A DNA stretch of 64,000 nt, taken from the NCBI GenBank assembly GCA_023213315.1, contig JAKCPI010014933.1, positions 1-64,000 on the forward strand, written 5' to 3'. Under the pieces are notes generated by a model that made no database searches, was not told where the DNA came from, and saw nothing but the letters and a program-made list of their open reading frames with translations. This document shows, piece by piece, positions 1 through 10,580 of the stretch. The stretch's first letter is position 1. Every line of letters begins with the position of its first letter. A program made the translations under genes and the position numbers. Source of the DNA: Euborellia annulipes. Its lineage: Eukaryota > Arthropoda > Insecta > Dermaptera > Anisolabididae.

Positions 1-79
1 AAATAGACTATGGTTATTTTCAAAATTTTAATCTCATCACGAATGTGTTTATTAAGGTTTTGTGTTTTAAATTATTATT

Positions 80-190
80 ATTATTAGGGGAATTTTTAAT
101 TATAGACCACATTTTGTTTTAATTATTTATTAAAAATATACTAATAATAATAATTGAAACCACAAATGCTTTAATAAACACATTTTTAAT
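80..190. repeat. Single arm of the 32370-type Penelope-terminal repeat
   Basis: AATTATAGACCACATTTTGT at 98-117 and the following TTAATTATTTATTAAAAATA match 32390 and 62279. No ribozyme core here. Confidence 0.5.
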
Positions 191-237
191 CTCATATTTG
201 GATTATTTTATACATAATATTTCATATTTTATAAGAA

Positions 238-450
238 TTGGAAAAAATGTTTTTAAAAGTTCCAAAGGGGACCCCCTTTAGCAAGCAGGGCTGGATCTTG
301 GGGGGGCCTAATGGGGGCATGTGCCCGGGACGGCAGATATCAGGGCATCCCAAAAACACCTGGCACAAAAGGGATTTTCTCTTAATCCGATCCTGTAATA
401 ATTTGGCAAGAAAGGACTCGAGTGGCGTCCGAAAAGTCGACAGTTAATCA
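238..450. repeat. GC-richer unclassified repeat-like block
   Basis: GGGGACCCCC, GGATCTTGGGGGGGCC and GTGCCCGGGACGGCAG give a GC content far above the flanks. A + frame spans it (69 residues) without any recognisable domain. Perhaps a retroposon fragment. Confidence 0.3.
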
Positions 451-1320
451 AAATAAAATGAAAAGAGATTATATGAATTGCCATTCTATTTTAATTAAAT
501 AAAATGATAAATCTGTTTGTCTGTTAGAGGATATTTTGCCATAGATTTATTTACATAAATCAGAAGAGAGAATGTTAGGCATATCATCCTTGGCATATGT
601 CACTAGCAATAATATCTCAGTCTGGCATCAAATTATTTAATTGCATTTACCTATTAATAATAATATGAAAAAATATTGGCCATTTTTTAAATGGAATTAT
701 TAATTCATTTTCTGATAAAGATCAGCATTATCATTTGATTTGATGTATTAGAAATAATTACTATTTCATCGATTTTTTTTGTTATTGTCTAAAAAACAAA
801 AATTTCAAATCCTCAGGTGTTTATGGCTGATCATCTGATCCTGGGAGGATTTTCTTTTTATTGATCGATTCTCTCTATTAATATCCTTTTGGTTAAAAAA
901 AAAACCAACGAAATAATTAATAATAGAAGCAATTGGATTTTTTATTTATTTTCTCATCTCTTATCTCAAACGAAATGATTCTTTTTTTAGAGGGGGTGGG
1001 GGGAGGCTTTAATATATAGTCATGGCGGAAAGATAAGAGATTAACAAACAGAGAACATCAGCTGTAATTTTTATTAAAATGTTTATTCATGATAAAAAAA
1101 AAAAATAAAAGATCAGTTTAATGAAGTCGGTCGGTCGGTCGGCCATTGCATTGACTGCATGACTCTAAACTAATGTGCTGCTGCTCACTCGTTTTTTGCT
1201 TTTTTTTTTAATTTTATTTCAAAATGAAATTTAGAAAGTGAGTTGTTATTTTTTTTTAATATATATTCGTTAGTAAAATTGTTGATTTTTTAATTAAATT
1301 GTCTTCTTTTTTTGTTGCAG
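450..1320. other. AT-rich intron upstream of the first exon, no gene seen
   Basis: Only a GGTC tandem run at 1127-1142 and homopolymers. It ends with the pyrimidine tract of the exon's acceptor. Confidence 0.45.
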
Positions 1321-1449
1321 GGACAAAAGCATCAAAGCCGGCCTCCCACACGAACATTTCTGGCAGATGCGTCATTTCCGGGCTGGTTCAATCACTCACG
1401 AGACGCAACTCGATTTTGCGGATTTCGTCGCTCTTTTCCGTTCTTTCAG
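1321..1449 (+). CDS. Internal coding exon of a host gene, possibly phospholipase C-epsilon-like
   Basis: Seen: a pyrimidine-rich tract ending TTGCAG at 1315-1320, then 129 bases open in one frame, then a GT at 1450 after TTTCAG. Read with one leading base completing a codon, it gives 42 residues beginning DKSIKAGLPHEHFWQMRHF and ending DFADFVALFRSF, with two bases left over, so both flanking introns are phase 2. Composition is clearly richer in GC than the flanks and lacks the repeat signatures seen elsewhere. Known: EF-hand regions of phospholipase C-epsilon proteins carry a similar acidic-aromatic segment before the catalytic X domain; I recall this resemblance but could not test it. Inference: a symmetric internal exon of a + strand gene whose next intron fills most of this window. 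The donor GTTATT is weak. Exon call fairly sure, family call tentative. Confidence 0.62.
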
Positions 1450-1595
1450 GTTATTATTTTAATAAATTTAGTATGTAAATTAATAGATGAAAGAATATAA
1501 TCCACAAAAATGCTAATGAAAGAAGCAGCTGTCCAATGATTAGATTAATACGAAGGAAGAGTCGATGTCATCCAAACGGCCAAAAGAGCCTCTGT

Positions 1596-1770
1596 CAAAT
1601 GAAAATCCCAATACAAGAAAACGTTTCGGCTTTAATTAGGGATAATGACATCTACAGTTCTTATGAGATTGTGTATACATTGAGCCAATATTCTCACAAG
1701 AACTGAAGATGGCGTTATCTAATTAAAGCCGAAAAGTTTTCTTGTAATGAGATTTTCATTTGATAGAGGC
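1596..1770. mobile_element. Inverted pair of Penelope-type terminal fragments with hammerhead-like cores
   Basis: Seen: about 60 bases at 1601-1660 recur inverted at 1700-1760. On + the core is CTGAAGA (1703-1709), a GGC/GCC helix (1711-1713 with 1728-1730), GAAA at 1731-1734, and a closing helix ACAAGAA (1696-1702) with TTCTTGT (1739-1745). The - strand copy has CTGTAGA in place of the core and GAAACGTT. Known: Penelope-like elements carry hammerhead ribozyme motifs in their terminal repeats. The + copy has A for C in the usual GAAAC, so activity is doubtful. Confidence 0.5.
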
Positions 1771-1840
1771 TATCCTGTTTGTCCGCCATCTTCTCTCCTA
1801 TGTATTAATCTAAATACACTAAAATTAACAAACACTGTTT

Positions 1841-1935
1841 AGTTGGTCGAGGGTCAGCTGCAAAGATTAGCACACCAATGTCCCAGAAAGGCTGGAGATC
1901 CTGGGTTCGATTGGGGGGGGGGGGGGGGCATGGGC
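1841..1935 (+). repeat. tRNA-like SINE fragment with a poly-G run
   Basis: Seen: GGTCGAGGG at 1847-1855, an A-box-like stretch (GCTGCAAAGATTAGCAC), the segment AGATCCTGGGTTCGATT with a B box, then a G homopolymer of about 16 and GCATGGGCC. The order and wording match the tRNA-like unit of the palindrome at 36609-37022, so this is a diverged relative. Confidence 0.5.
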
Positions 1936-2290
1936 CGTTTGGCCCAGCAACAAATTAATATAAATATATATCGAGGTTCTAATTAGCAAAGTGCCTAACT
2001 CCATTTTTGTTTATTTTTCAGGAGAGTCAAAAAACATTTCATTGTCATTGTTAGAGCCACTGTTAAACACTTTTCTTGCGGCAATTTTTCGAACCGAAAA
2101 ATTTGAATTACGCTCTTACCCAGTTCAGGTCTTAAGGAGAATGATATTTATTTTTCAACAGAAAATACAAAATAATGATTTTCGAAAAAAAGTGGAGTTA
2201 GACTCTTTTCCACTAAGAGGGTCGATATGTTTTTAAATGCACTACTTGACCAAATATGGCGCCTTATTTTGTTCTTACTTAAAAAAAATA
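1936..2290. other. Intron sequence, weak open frame
   Basis: A + frame at 1991-2236 follows a TTTTTCAG at 2015-2022, but its protein is not recognisable and no good donor is seen. Not called as an exon. Confidence 0.35.
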
Positions 2291-2299
2291 AATTTGAAA

Positions 2300-2860
2300 T
2301 AATAAATTATGTATTTCCCTGGGGTAGGTGAAATAATAGATTGGTAAGTTCAATTAAACAGATTTTATTTCGTGATAAAGATTTACAAGTGGTTCACTTC
2401 AACTCTTCAGTAAGAGTTGTAAGTTTCTCTTTCGTACTGACTCTGCCTTCTCTGGTTCTCCCAAGGGTTTATAAGGAGGTTTCCTTGAGGGAGGGAATTG
2501 AGTAGGGGGTGCTTTTGGTTAAGGAAGGGAATTCGACTTTGACTGTGAGTCGACCTTTGATTGATAAGAGTTGACCAGAGTGTTCGGGAGAGTTCTATTT
2601 TACAGATAAATTGTCTTTGCTATTTTAGATTATTTGCATATAGATAATTTGCATAACAGATAAGGTTATTTTCCCTTTGGTTTCCGTCTGATAAGTAAAA
2701 ATACTTATTTGTTAAACTTAAATGATAAGATATAAATATTAATTGTTAATATAAAAATATTAATTATAAAAATGTTAGTTATTATTAATCCTAATATTAA
2801 TTATTACTTTTAATTGATTAATAGAGGTTGAGGATACCGAGCAACATAATACGTCCACCC
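2300..2860 (-). mobile_element. Long terminal repeat of an errantivirus-like element, with promoter and poly(A) signal
   Basis: Seen on the - strand: a purine-rich tract (around 2860-2870, core AGGGGGTGGA) after the probable env end, then TATAAA at 2473-2468, GAGTCAGTA at 2443-2435 (a TCAGT-type initiator 35 bases downstream) and AATAAA at 2369-2364. This order, tract then promoter then polyadenylation signal, is that of a 3' LTR. The R region would be about 70-90 bases. Boundaries are not fixed because no second LTR is present in the window. Inference: 3' LTR of the same element as the env and integrase remnants at 2897-9140. Confidence 0.45.
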
Positions 2861-2896
2861 CCTAAAAGGAATTTATCAATAATCAGATGAATTCCT

Positions 2897-3326
2897 TTAA
2901 AGGTCTTGTAGACTATGCGAGGGATAGTCAATGATCTTTCCAGTATTTCTCCTGGGCTTTATTCGTATATGATTACTATTTTTATTTTTTAGATTCCTAT
3001 ATTTTACAAATGTCGCAATAAGAATGATTAGTATACATATGCCTGAGATAGTTGACAATATAGGAATTTTGTTTGAGTGGATGCTGCTGGTTAGGTCCTC
3101 TATTTGTTTCAGTCTTACGTTCCAGACAGCCTGGAATATTGCACTAATGAGGAAGGATATAAATGCAGGCAGCCAAGAAATAAAAACGCTCTCGATTCCC
3201 TTTGAATGTCCAGACGTTTCGGGCAAAATTTATTCGCCCATCCTCAGTGAACTCTAGAATAGAATACATATAAGTGATGTTGATAATACAATACAGATGA
3301 CAATTTTCATTATTGATGAGACTCAC
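2897..3326 (-). pseudogene. Probable end of an errantivirus env gene, broken
   Basis: Seen: an open frame at 3226-2897 (109 residues) with two hydrophobic segments, roughly residues 13-36 and 54-72, followed by a basic tail, and a second overlapping frame at 3326-3144. The frames overlap, so the coding region is shifted. It ends just before the purine tract and LTR, where errantivirus env ends with a membrane anchor and short tail. The link to the env remnant at 6726-8100 is inferred from position and strand, not from sequence overlap. Confidence 0.35.
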
Positions 3327-3339
3327 ATTCTAGTGGGAG

Positions 3340-3700
3340 AGAGTTAAGTCTCCTTTGGTATACATAGTTGTTGTTAGGTCCTACTACGTATTCTATTTAA
3401 TGTAACAATATGATGATAAATGAGTTTTTTGTTGTTAAAATTTTTTGCTATTTTCATAGTCAAGATACAATCAAGTAATGTGAAGAAAGACAAATGATTT
3501 TCTCTTTATATATTTAGACATTCATATTCGATATTAATTCTATTTTTAATGAGGATTATCTATTTAATATTAGATTGAAATTTTATTCCTCTCGTCAAGT
3601 AATTAAAATTTAACATTATATTAAAATTAATTTATATAATAATTTTTTGCGCCTTTCCAACAATATTTGTTTATATTTAGTGAGACCGAAAAAACAACAA
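3340..3700. other. AT-rich junction sequence, no gene seen
   Basis: Sequence between the env-like end and the Penelope-like element. It may hold more degraded env, but no frame is convincing and no repeat is recognised. Confidence 0.4.
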
Positions 3701-3764
3701 CGCGCACTGTTTAGTTTATTTTAATTAAAAAGATTAAAAGAATTTTTGAAATTTACAAAAGCCA

Positions 3765-3815
3765 CATGCAACATTTCGGTTCTAAAATGAAACGTCTTCA
3801 TGTTCTCACTCAGCC
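3765..3815 (-). ncRNA. Degenerate hammerhead-like motif at the 3' end of the Penelope-like element
   Basis: Read on -, ATGAAGA (near 3803-3797) is followed by a short loop and CCGAAATGTTG (near 3780-3770). It sits just downstream of the Penelope-like coding end, where a terminal repeat is expected. The first core base is changed (A for C) and helix II is weak, so this is a relic. Confidence 0.4.
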
Positions 3816-3872
3816 AAGAGCCCATCATAAATCACACTAAGATATTGACAATCAGTCTGGTTATTGATAGAC

Positions 3873-5222
3873 CTATTCCCAAAGTATTTGATACAGCATT
3901 TTTTCAGCTATCAATCTTTTGTCCAGTTTTGGTTCTGTCATGAGCACTCTAGTCTGATCGAACTCAAACGCGTGTCCATGCGTTATTGCATGTTGACTTA
4001 GAGCTGTGCTAGTTTTTTTATTACGGACACTGAGCTCATGTTCATATATTCGTTGTTTTATTCTTCTACCCGTCTGCCCCACATACCAACTATTAGATTG
4101 AGGACAATCTTTACATTCTATCGCATAGACTACATTGGCCCTTTCATCTTTTGTATTTTTATCTTTATTGTCGTATAAAAACAACAATCTATTTACAGGT
4201 TTGAGCGCGATGTTTATATCATGGATACTAAACAGCTTTTTAATTCTTTCAGATACATTGGGAATATATCGCAAAGAATGATAAATGACAGGTGTTTTTT
4301 GTGTTGTAATCGGTGTGGTATTATTACCTGCTCTTTCTTTATATTTACTAATTATTTGATTGATTAAGAAGTTGGGATAATTATTGTCTTGTGTCATTTT
4401 TCTAAAATTAGACAAATTTTTTTCCCTAAAGTTTTCATCTGCTAGCGTGTGAATACGTTTTAAAAAATAATTCAGGGTGTTGATTTTATATATGAAGGGG
4501 GCCTTAGTCAAATAATTGGTAATCCTATTGCTAGATGTCGGTTTAGTATATATGTCGAAAGTTAGACGGCCATTATCTTTTCTTACGATGTATAATTCGA
4601 GAAAACTTATACCTTGATTTTTTTCCAATTCATGTGTAAAGACTAGGTTATTATGAAACGCATTAAATTTGGCTAATATGTCACTTATATCATTGATATG
4701 TACACATGCAAAAGAATCATCTACATACTGTAGATATATTAATAAATTCAACGGTTCTACTATTTGGTGGTAAAATTTCTTTTATAACAATGTCGGCAGC
4801 TACTGGGCTAAGACTTCCACCCATAGGTAACCCTTTATTTTGTTTATACCATTTGGACTCAAACTTAAAATAATTATGAGATAGGCATAATGCTAATGCT
4901 TCTTTAAATCTTTCAAGAGGGAAAGCGGTGAAATCTTTTATTTGTGGCCAAAATTCATCTACGCATTTTATAAATAACTCTATAGACACACAAGTGAAGA
5001 GACTTTTTACGTCAAATGATACTAAAACGTGATCTTGTGGTATTATCAGATCTTTTAATCTCTCTTTAACTTCTATAGAATTTTTTTACACGAAATGGAT
5101 CAGCTTGCGTAATATTTTTCAATATATTAGCTAGATATTTTGCTAATTGTGAACTTGGATAGTCTATGGTGGAGATTATAGGCCTATAAGGGTAATCTGG
5201 AAAATCACCTTTATGTGTTTTT
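3873..5222 (-). pseudogene. Penelope-like retroelement: reverse transcriptase plus GIY-YIG endonuclease, 5'-truncated and frameshifted
   Basis: Role: PLEs copy their RNA with a TERT-related reverse transcriptase and nick DNA with a GIY-YIG endonuclease. Seen, in order on -: a finger-type block with RPIISTID (about 5190-5160), VLVSFDVKSLF (about 5040-5008), KGLPMGGSLSP in the 4989-4717 frame, then YVDD at 4727-4716 in the 4751-3873 frame (292 residues). In that frame VVY (207-209) and YVG (223-225) form the GIY-YIG signature, with C213, C216 and H238 as likely zinc ligands, R229/R230, and E283 as the likely catalytic Glu. Breaks: a shift in the T run near 5083-5090 and another near 4740-4757. 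The 5' end is lost at about 5222, where AT-rich and AATATTGC sequence begins. So it is dead but still easy to recognise. Confidence 0.88.
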
Positions 5223-5224
5223 AT

Positions 5225-5935
5225 ATTGCCATATATATTATATTATATATATTATATATTTCCAGCCATTAAACATTATTATATTGCACTAATATTGCAG
5301 CAATTTTGCCAACCTTGCACAATATTGACAATATTGGAGCAACATTGCTGTAATTTCGCTGCGCAATATTGAAGTGAGGACATTGCAGAAATATTGCAGC
5401 AATATTGCTGTGGCAACACTGAAGTGTGAATATTGCGACAATATTGCAGTGGCAACATTGAATAGTGAATATTGCAGCAATATTGCATCAATATTGCTGT
5501 TGCAATATTGAAGTGTGAATATTGTTGCAATATTGCATCAATATTGCTGTTGCAATATTGAATACTGAATATTTCAGCAATATTGCAGTGGCAATATTGA
5601 ATTGTAAATATTGCAGCAATATTCCTGAAATATTACAGTGGCAACATTGAAGGGTGAATATTGAAGCAATATTGCATCACAATGTTGCAATGGCAACATT
5701 GAAGTATGAATATTTCAACAATATTGCAGTGGCAATATTGAAGTGTAAATATTGCAGCAATATTCCTGAAATATTACAATGGCAACATTGAAGAGTGAAT
5801 ATTGAAGCAATATTGCAGCACAATGTTGCAATGGCAACATTGAAGTATGAATATTGCAGCAATATTGCAGGGTCAATATTGAAGTGTGAATATTGCAGCA
5901 ATATTGAAGTGGCAACATTGAATAGTGAATATAGG
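5225..5935. repeat. Irregular AATATTGC array
   Basis: After a short AT palindrome (5232-5262) come about 650 bases of reiterated AATATTGCAGCAATATTGC-type phrases with variants such as TGGCAACATTGAAGTGTG. Higher-order repeats of about 100-130 bases are visible: the phrase with TATTCCTGAAATATTACA occurs twice, near 5610 and 5760. Each AATATT core is palindromic, so the array can fold heavily on either strand. Open frames here are by-products of the repeat. Confidence 0.75.
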
Positions 5936-5985
5936 CTTAAAATTATCATATCAACTTTATAATATTCATATTAATTAAATTAATT

Positions 5986-6170
5986 GCCCTCGGGGCTTGG
6001 CGTAGAGGTTAGCGTGCTAACCTCGTATACCAAACATCGCGGGTTCGGACCCCAGACAGTCCGATGATTTTATTTAAGCCATTTGGATACCAAAATGAGA
6101 TGGGGAAGATGGGGTCTAAATCGCCTTAGATGCCGAAAAAGAAAAAAAAAAAAAAAAATTAAAAAAAAAA
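5986..6170 (+). repeat. tRNA-derived SINE, near full length
   Basis: Seen: CTCGGGGCTTGGCGTAGAGG with an A-box-like GGCGTAGAGGTTAGCG, then GGGTTCGGACCCC as B box, then CAGTCCGATGATTTTATTTA and a 3' region with CCTTAGATGCCGAAAAAG before A-rich tails. The 5' and middle parts match copies at 40700 and 44533. It lies between the two AATATTGC arrays, so it probably inserted into one array. Confidence 0.75.
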
Positions 6171-6407
6171 AAAAAAATAATTAATTTTAAATATTATAAA
6201 TTATTATTTTTTTACAATTTATAAGTGACTTTTTGTTTAAAAAAAATTTAATAGTACTACATACGAATTAAGTAGCTTAAAAAGTGTTGAAATTTCATAT
6301 AGCAAAACGTCCGAGGCAGCAAAGGAGTCGAATATTGGAATCAAGACATTGGAAATATTGGAAATGCAAAAAGCTCGTGTTCAAATCCCTCTATGAACAA
6401 GTTTTTT

Positions 6408-6725
6408 TTTACCCTGCAATATTGCCACAATATTTCATGCAATATTGCCACAATATTTCATGCAATATTGCCACAATATTTCATGCAATATTGCCACAAT
6501 ATTCCATGCACATTGCCGGAATATTCCCGTAATATTGCTGCAATACTTGCAATATTTTTGTACTATTGCAACAATATTCCATTCAGTATTGCCACAATAT
6601 TCCTGCAAGTTACAAAGAGGCGGACATAGGAATATTGCAACAATGTTGCTGTATTGTTCCTGCAATATTCCCTGCAAGGTTAAATATTGCAATGTAAGAT
6701 TCCTGCAATATTAATGCAAGATTCC
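6408..6725. repeat. AATATTGC array, second part
   Basis: Four near-perfect 20-base repeats of the type CAATATTGCCACAATATTTC (6417-6500) lead into looser AATATTGC/TTGCAACAAT phrases. It abuts the env remnant at about 6725, which shows that it interrupts that gene. Confidence 0.7.
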
Positions 6726-8100
6726 AGGCTGTCTGGGGTTGCTAATTTCTATTTTATCGATACTATTCATTTTTACCTCTTTATCCAGGTTAATATTTTC
6801 TAAGTTAATGACACTAATGTCTGGCAAGGGAATTTCACTGCTTATTCTAAAAATGTTATTCACTTCTACTCCATCAATTATACACTTATTATTATTCAGT
6901 TTATATAAGCCAACGTTAATGTATTTTTGAATGTCCGAGCAGTTTAGAAAGACACTGTGATTTTTCACATTCACTATCACTTTATTTGAGTTAGGGATGG
7001 AGAGCACTTTGGGGAAAAATTTTGGGGGTGCACTTCACATTTATCATGGTTTTTTCTTAAAATTAGATTATACATACAAGTGTTAACAGGTTGGTTAGTT
7101 AATTTGCAATAAAATGTTTCGTGGTTATTTATACAGTCAGATACGTAGTCTAGTTTGCTTTCGCTTCTGAGGATATACTGAAATGTCTCGTTTATAATAA
7201 ATTGATTGTTGTTAATTAAAATGGGTAAAGGTGTAAATTGAAGTACGGGTGCTTCCGTTCTTTTGTAATTGGGGATCTCTAGAACGATGTCGATGATATT
7301 ATTGTGCAATTTACAAAAGGGTTTGACAAAGTTTGGTAGCCTCCCAAAAGTCGTATATGTTAATTTCAATTTCATAATTTTTTGAATATTTTAATCAAAT
7401 CATTGAAAGAAATAAGGCTCTCGTGTAAGGTAAAGGTTTTTGCAAAAAGCGGCGGTGAGGTTTCAATATTTTCGTAAAGAGTGGTTAAGGAGTTTATAAC
7501 GAGTGTAAGGTAGGTTGCCGTGTTTAGGACCTTTTGATCGGAACTCCCTATGATTGCGTTTGTTAGATTTTGTTCATTTTTACATGATTCTTTTAATTTG
7601 CTCATTGAACTTGTCAACCAACAAATTGTGGGTTCTTAATATCATATTGTTTTGATCTTGGAGGTTCTTTGATTCTTTGTTAATAGATTAAGAATATGAT
7701 CATAGCGCTGTCTATCATTATTGTCCATGTTTCCCGTCACGAATCTAATGATTGATCCTAATCCATTTATAATTCCTCTTTTTTCCCTTTTATGATGTAA
7801 TAAAGTGCCGTTTTTTTGCTCAAAATCTCGTAGTTGTAATTTAATAGATCGAAATGGCTTGCATGATCCCTATAACTTTTGCTATCGTCGGGGCTAATCG
7901 TCTTAAATTCTCATAAATTTAATTTCACCTGTTGAAATTTTTCAAAGATATTCTCTAAATTGTATTAATAATTGGATATAGTAATTTTCGCCAGACCAGT
8001 CTAACGTTCTTGAATTTAGTCCAGATGGTATCCAAGTTGTTGATAATTTTCTCCAAGTTGTTGATCTCGGCAATGGTCGAATGTATTAAGATCACCGGGA
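6726..8100 (-). pseudogene. env: Errantivirus-type env gene, broken in several frames
   Basis: Role in intact relatives: a baculovirus-F-like membrane fusion glycoprotein. Seen on -: a basic cleavage-like site near 7793-7778 followed directly by a glycine-containing hydrophobic stretch (about 7780-7735) of the fusion-peptide type. Downstream there are open frames at 7617-7372, 7375-6977 (with several cysteines) and 7007-6711 that overlap by a few bases in different frames. Stops and shifts separate them, including stops just after the fusion-peptide region near 7640. The gene is cut by the AATATTGC array at about 6725, so the end is missing here. Assignment rests on the cleavage-site/fusion-peptide pairing and on the integrase lying upstream. 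Confidence 0.62.
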
Positions 8101-8109
8101 TGAGGGTTG

Positions 8110-8440
8110 TCCGGTGATCATCGTTCTGGAACGAACAAAACTCTTAATTCTGTTGATACTATATTTATTCAATCTATTATCCGTTAGCCTGCCTAGTTTT
8201 TTGTTGTATTTGCCTAATTTAATCTTTTGAAAATTGAAAGTCCCTTTCCTGGTTCTTTTCTTTCTTTTGAGATAAAGATTTTGAGGTAAATGTTCAGGGT
8301 TGTCTTCACCTTTCCTGCTCTTGTGGCTTTTTAATCTTTGTTTAACTAGCTTGTTTACGTCGTTTCTTTCCTCTATGTAGTTCTTAATAATTTCTGTGCT
8401 CGCAAGGTTCAGTGCGGGTTTTAATTTGTTTTTATTCCCG
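8110..8440 (-). pseudogene. Integrase tail to env start of the errantivirus-like element, degraded
   Basis: On - this reads as a lysine/arginine-rich stretch continuing past the integrase core (8440-8160), then interrupted sequence toward env. No intact frame. Placement between integrase and env is the usual errantivirus order. Confidence 0.4.
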
Positions 8441-9140
8441 AAGGCCTAAGATTTGAAGGGGGTCATTTTGGTTACTGAGTGTATAGTATTATTATATGCT
8501 TTTATAGCTAACTTCATTTTGTTTTTTATGCAATAGTTCTTATATTTTGGAATCGTGACTAAAATTTGGATGTGCTCGCAAAGGGTTGGATAACCTTCCA
8601 CTGGGCTGTTGAATACTGGGGTTGTCAATTATGAGGTATAATGAATTTTTATTTGCTTGGTTTTACCTTGCAATATTCACTAACTAGTTCATTATCCAAT
8701 TTAACTTTCACCGCATCGTTTATTAATTTTGAATTCGTTATGGATTTCTAACGAATAATTTTTTTCACCAAGGTTTACTATCTCTCTACCTATTAATCGT
8801 TTCCGTATAGACCAACTTCCACATATTTTGAAAACTGGTCGATCATAGTGATAAATTTTGATTGAAGTTATGTTCGAATGAGTCGATGTTGATAATTTCA
8901 AATGGTCATCCGCGTTTCTGTTTTGTTTGTATTTTTTAATCGGTTTCCTTTCGTATTTTTGTTTCTTAAACATGTATCATGATTATTAATAAATTTTTGG
9001 ACTTTGACATTGATGTGGGCCAAAAATACTCTTCATTTATTTCTAAGCAATTTCAAACAATTCCGCGGTGATTCGTTACTCTAACTTTATTGGGAATTTC
9101 TCTGATTATTTTTAGTTGTGTTTCCCTATCTTCGATATCT
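8440..9140 (-). pseudogene. pol: Ty3/gypsy integrase, internally deleted
   Basis: Seen on -: an NHRGI motif and YFWP (about 9070-9010) as in the HHCC zinc domain, then KYERKPIK within the 8973-8701 frame, which continues that domain. Further on come NSPVEGYPTLCEHI and AYNNTIHSVTKMTPF in the 8628-8446 frame, the conserved end of the DDE core. Stops and shifts separate the blocks, and the middle of the catalytic core is missing or unrecognisable. Known: this block series is typical of Ty3/gypsy integrases. It precedes env on the same strand. Confidence 0.7.
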
Positions 9141-10580
9141 ATATACTTTTAAATTTATACAATTTGTGCTCTACAACTTTGGAATTATGCTATATTTCAC
9201 AAAATATGAATAGTTTACAAGATATAAGCAAAAAAACTGAAGAATTCTCAAATTTTTGAGGTTTTTGTCCCCTCCCCCTCCCCCCACATGGTCCTCGAGG
9301 TCAAAAACTTAGGATTGGCATTCTAGAGTACCCCCAAATAACCAGTAAAAATTTAATTCCCTTCGAAATATTTTTCCGGCAAAATGTTATATCGAATGGT
9401 CTATAATGTGACTTTCCATTTATTTTCAGAAAGAGCAATATATCAAAACCGAAATGGTAATTTGTAAATATCTCTAAATCTATACGTTTTAATGAAAAAA
9501 TAGTTATTATAAAACCTCAAGAGAATTAAATTTGCTATGAAATGAGCCAAGAATAAATTTTCTACGAATCTTGGTTTTCGTTTTATGAAGTAAAAACTGC
9601 GAATTTTTAGATAAAATCGCACTTTTTCAAAATTTTAACCCCGATGAGGCACGGGTTAACGTTACTCAATTTAGCTAAAACTTTGCCATTATCATTTTCT
9701 AACCAAAAGACAACTTTTAGGAGGTTCGGCCGAAAGAAATTAAAAAATTTTGTTTTTTGCGGCCACCCTACTGTATATATATAATCCAGGGGCGAAGCCC
9801 TCATGGCTAATTACTAAATAAATATTGTTCTCAGTTTTTAACATGCGTCTATTGATTTCCTATTTTCCAATTGTTAAGTTAAGATTAAAAACGCGATTTT
9901 AATAACCTTAATTGAATAATTTTCTGAAAATTTTCAGTTAAACGCCTACGATCCGAAAAAAGTTTCACTTGCATCGTGGTTTCATAAAACCACACAATGA
10001 TTTTTTGATTTTCTCATGGTTTTGATTAAAATTCAAAAATCAATTGTATAATAGCTTAATATATCCAAAAATTTTACAAATCCGCATCTTGTGGATATGT
10101 TGATAATTCAATATTTATAACCTCCTAATTCAAAATAGATTAAAACTGCAGAATAATAATCATGATATTCTTAATTTCTATACAAAATTCATCAAATGAC
10201 ACTGCAAGATAATGAAAAGTTTTTTGTCATTATCCTAATATACGCCCTTTACTTAAATGTATTATTCAAAATCCCTAAAAAACTAAAAATTTTGTATAGG
10301 TTAAATTAATTAAATCAGATGAAATGTTTCAATAGAATGTGAATCTGTATTATTATAATTTTGAAAATGACACACTGGGTGTCAAGTATTTAGTATACAA
10401 ATAAATATATTTAAACATATCATCTAGTGTTTTTAATTAATTTTACTTATAATGTTTCAACTAAAGTCAACGGTTACTCGTTTAAATTTAATTACTTTGT
10501 TTTTTTTTTTTTTTTTTTTTAATTTTTTATTAACTCAGCACTTTTCAAGGCAGAAAAGGTAAAAAAAAAAAATTTGAAGA
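9140..10580. other. AT-rich repeat-like sequence, unclassified
   Basis: A stretch at 9280-9800, with a short - strand open frame at 9804-9607, looks like an old repeat (phrases such as GGGCGAAGCCCTCATGG), but I cannot assign it. A short piece at 10000-10045 matches the middle of the two-hairpin family. The rest to 10580 is AT-rich with a long T run at 10500-10520. Confidence 0.4.

Noticed and set aside
1991..2236. Possible exon after TTTTTCAG at 2015-2022
   Set aside because: Sequence is not coding-like, the donor is poor and no homology is recognised.
5279..6714. Cys/Gln-rich open frames over the AATATTGC arrays
   Set aside because: Low-complexity by-products of the repeat, present in several frames at once.
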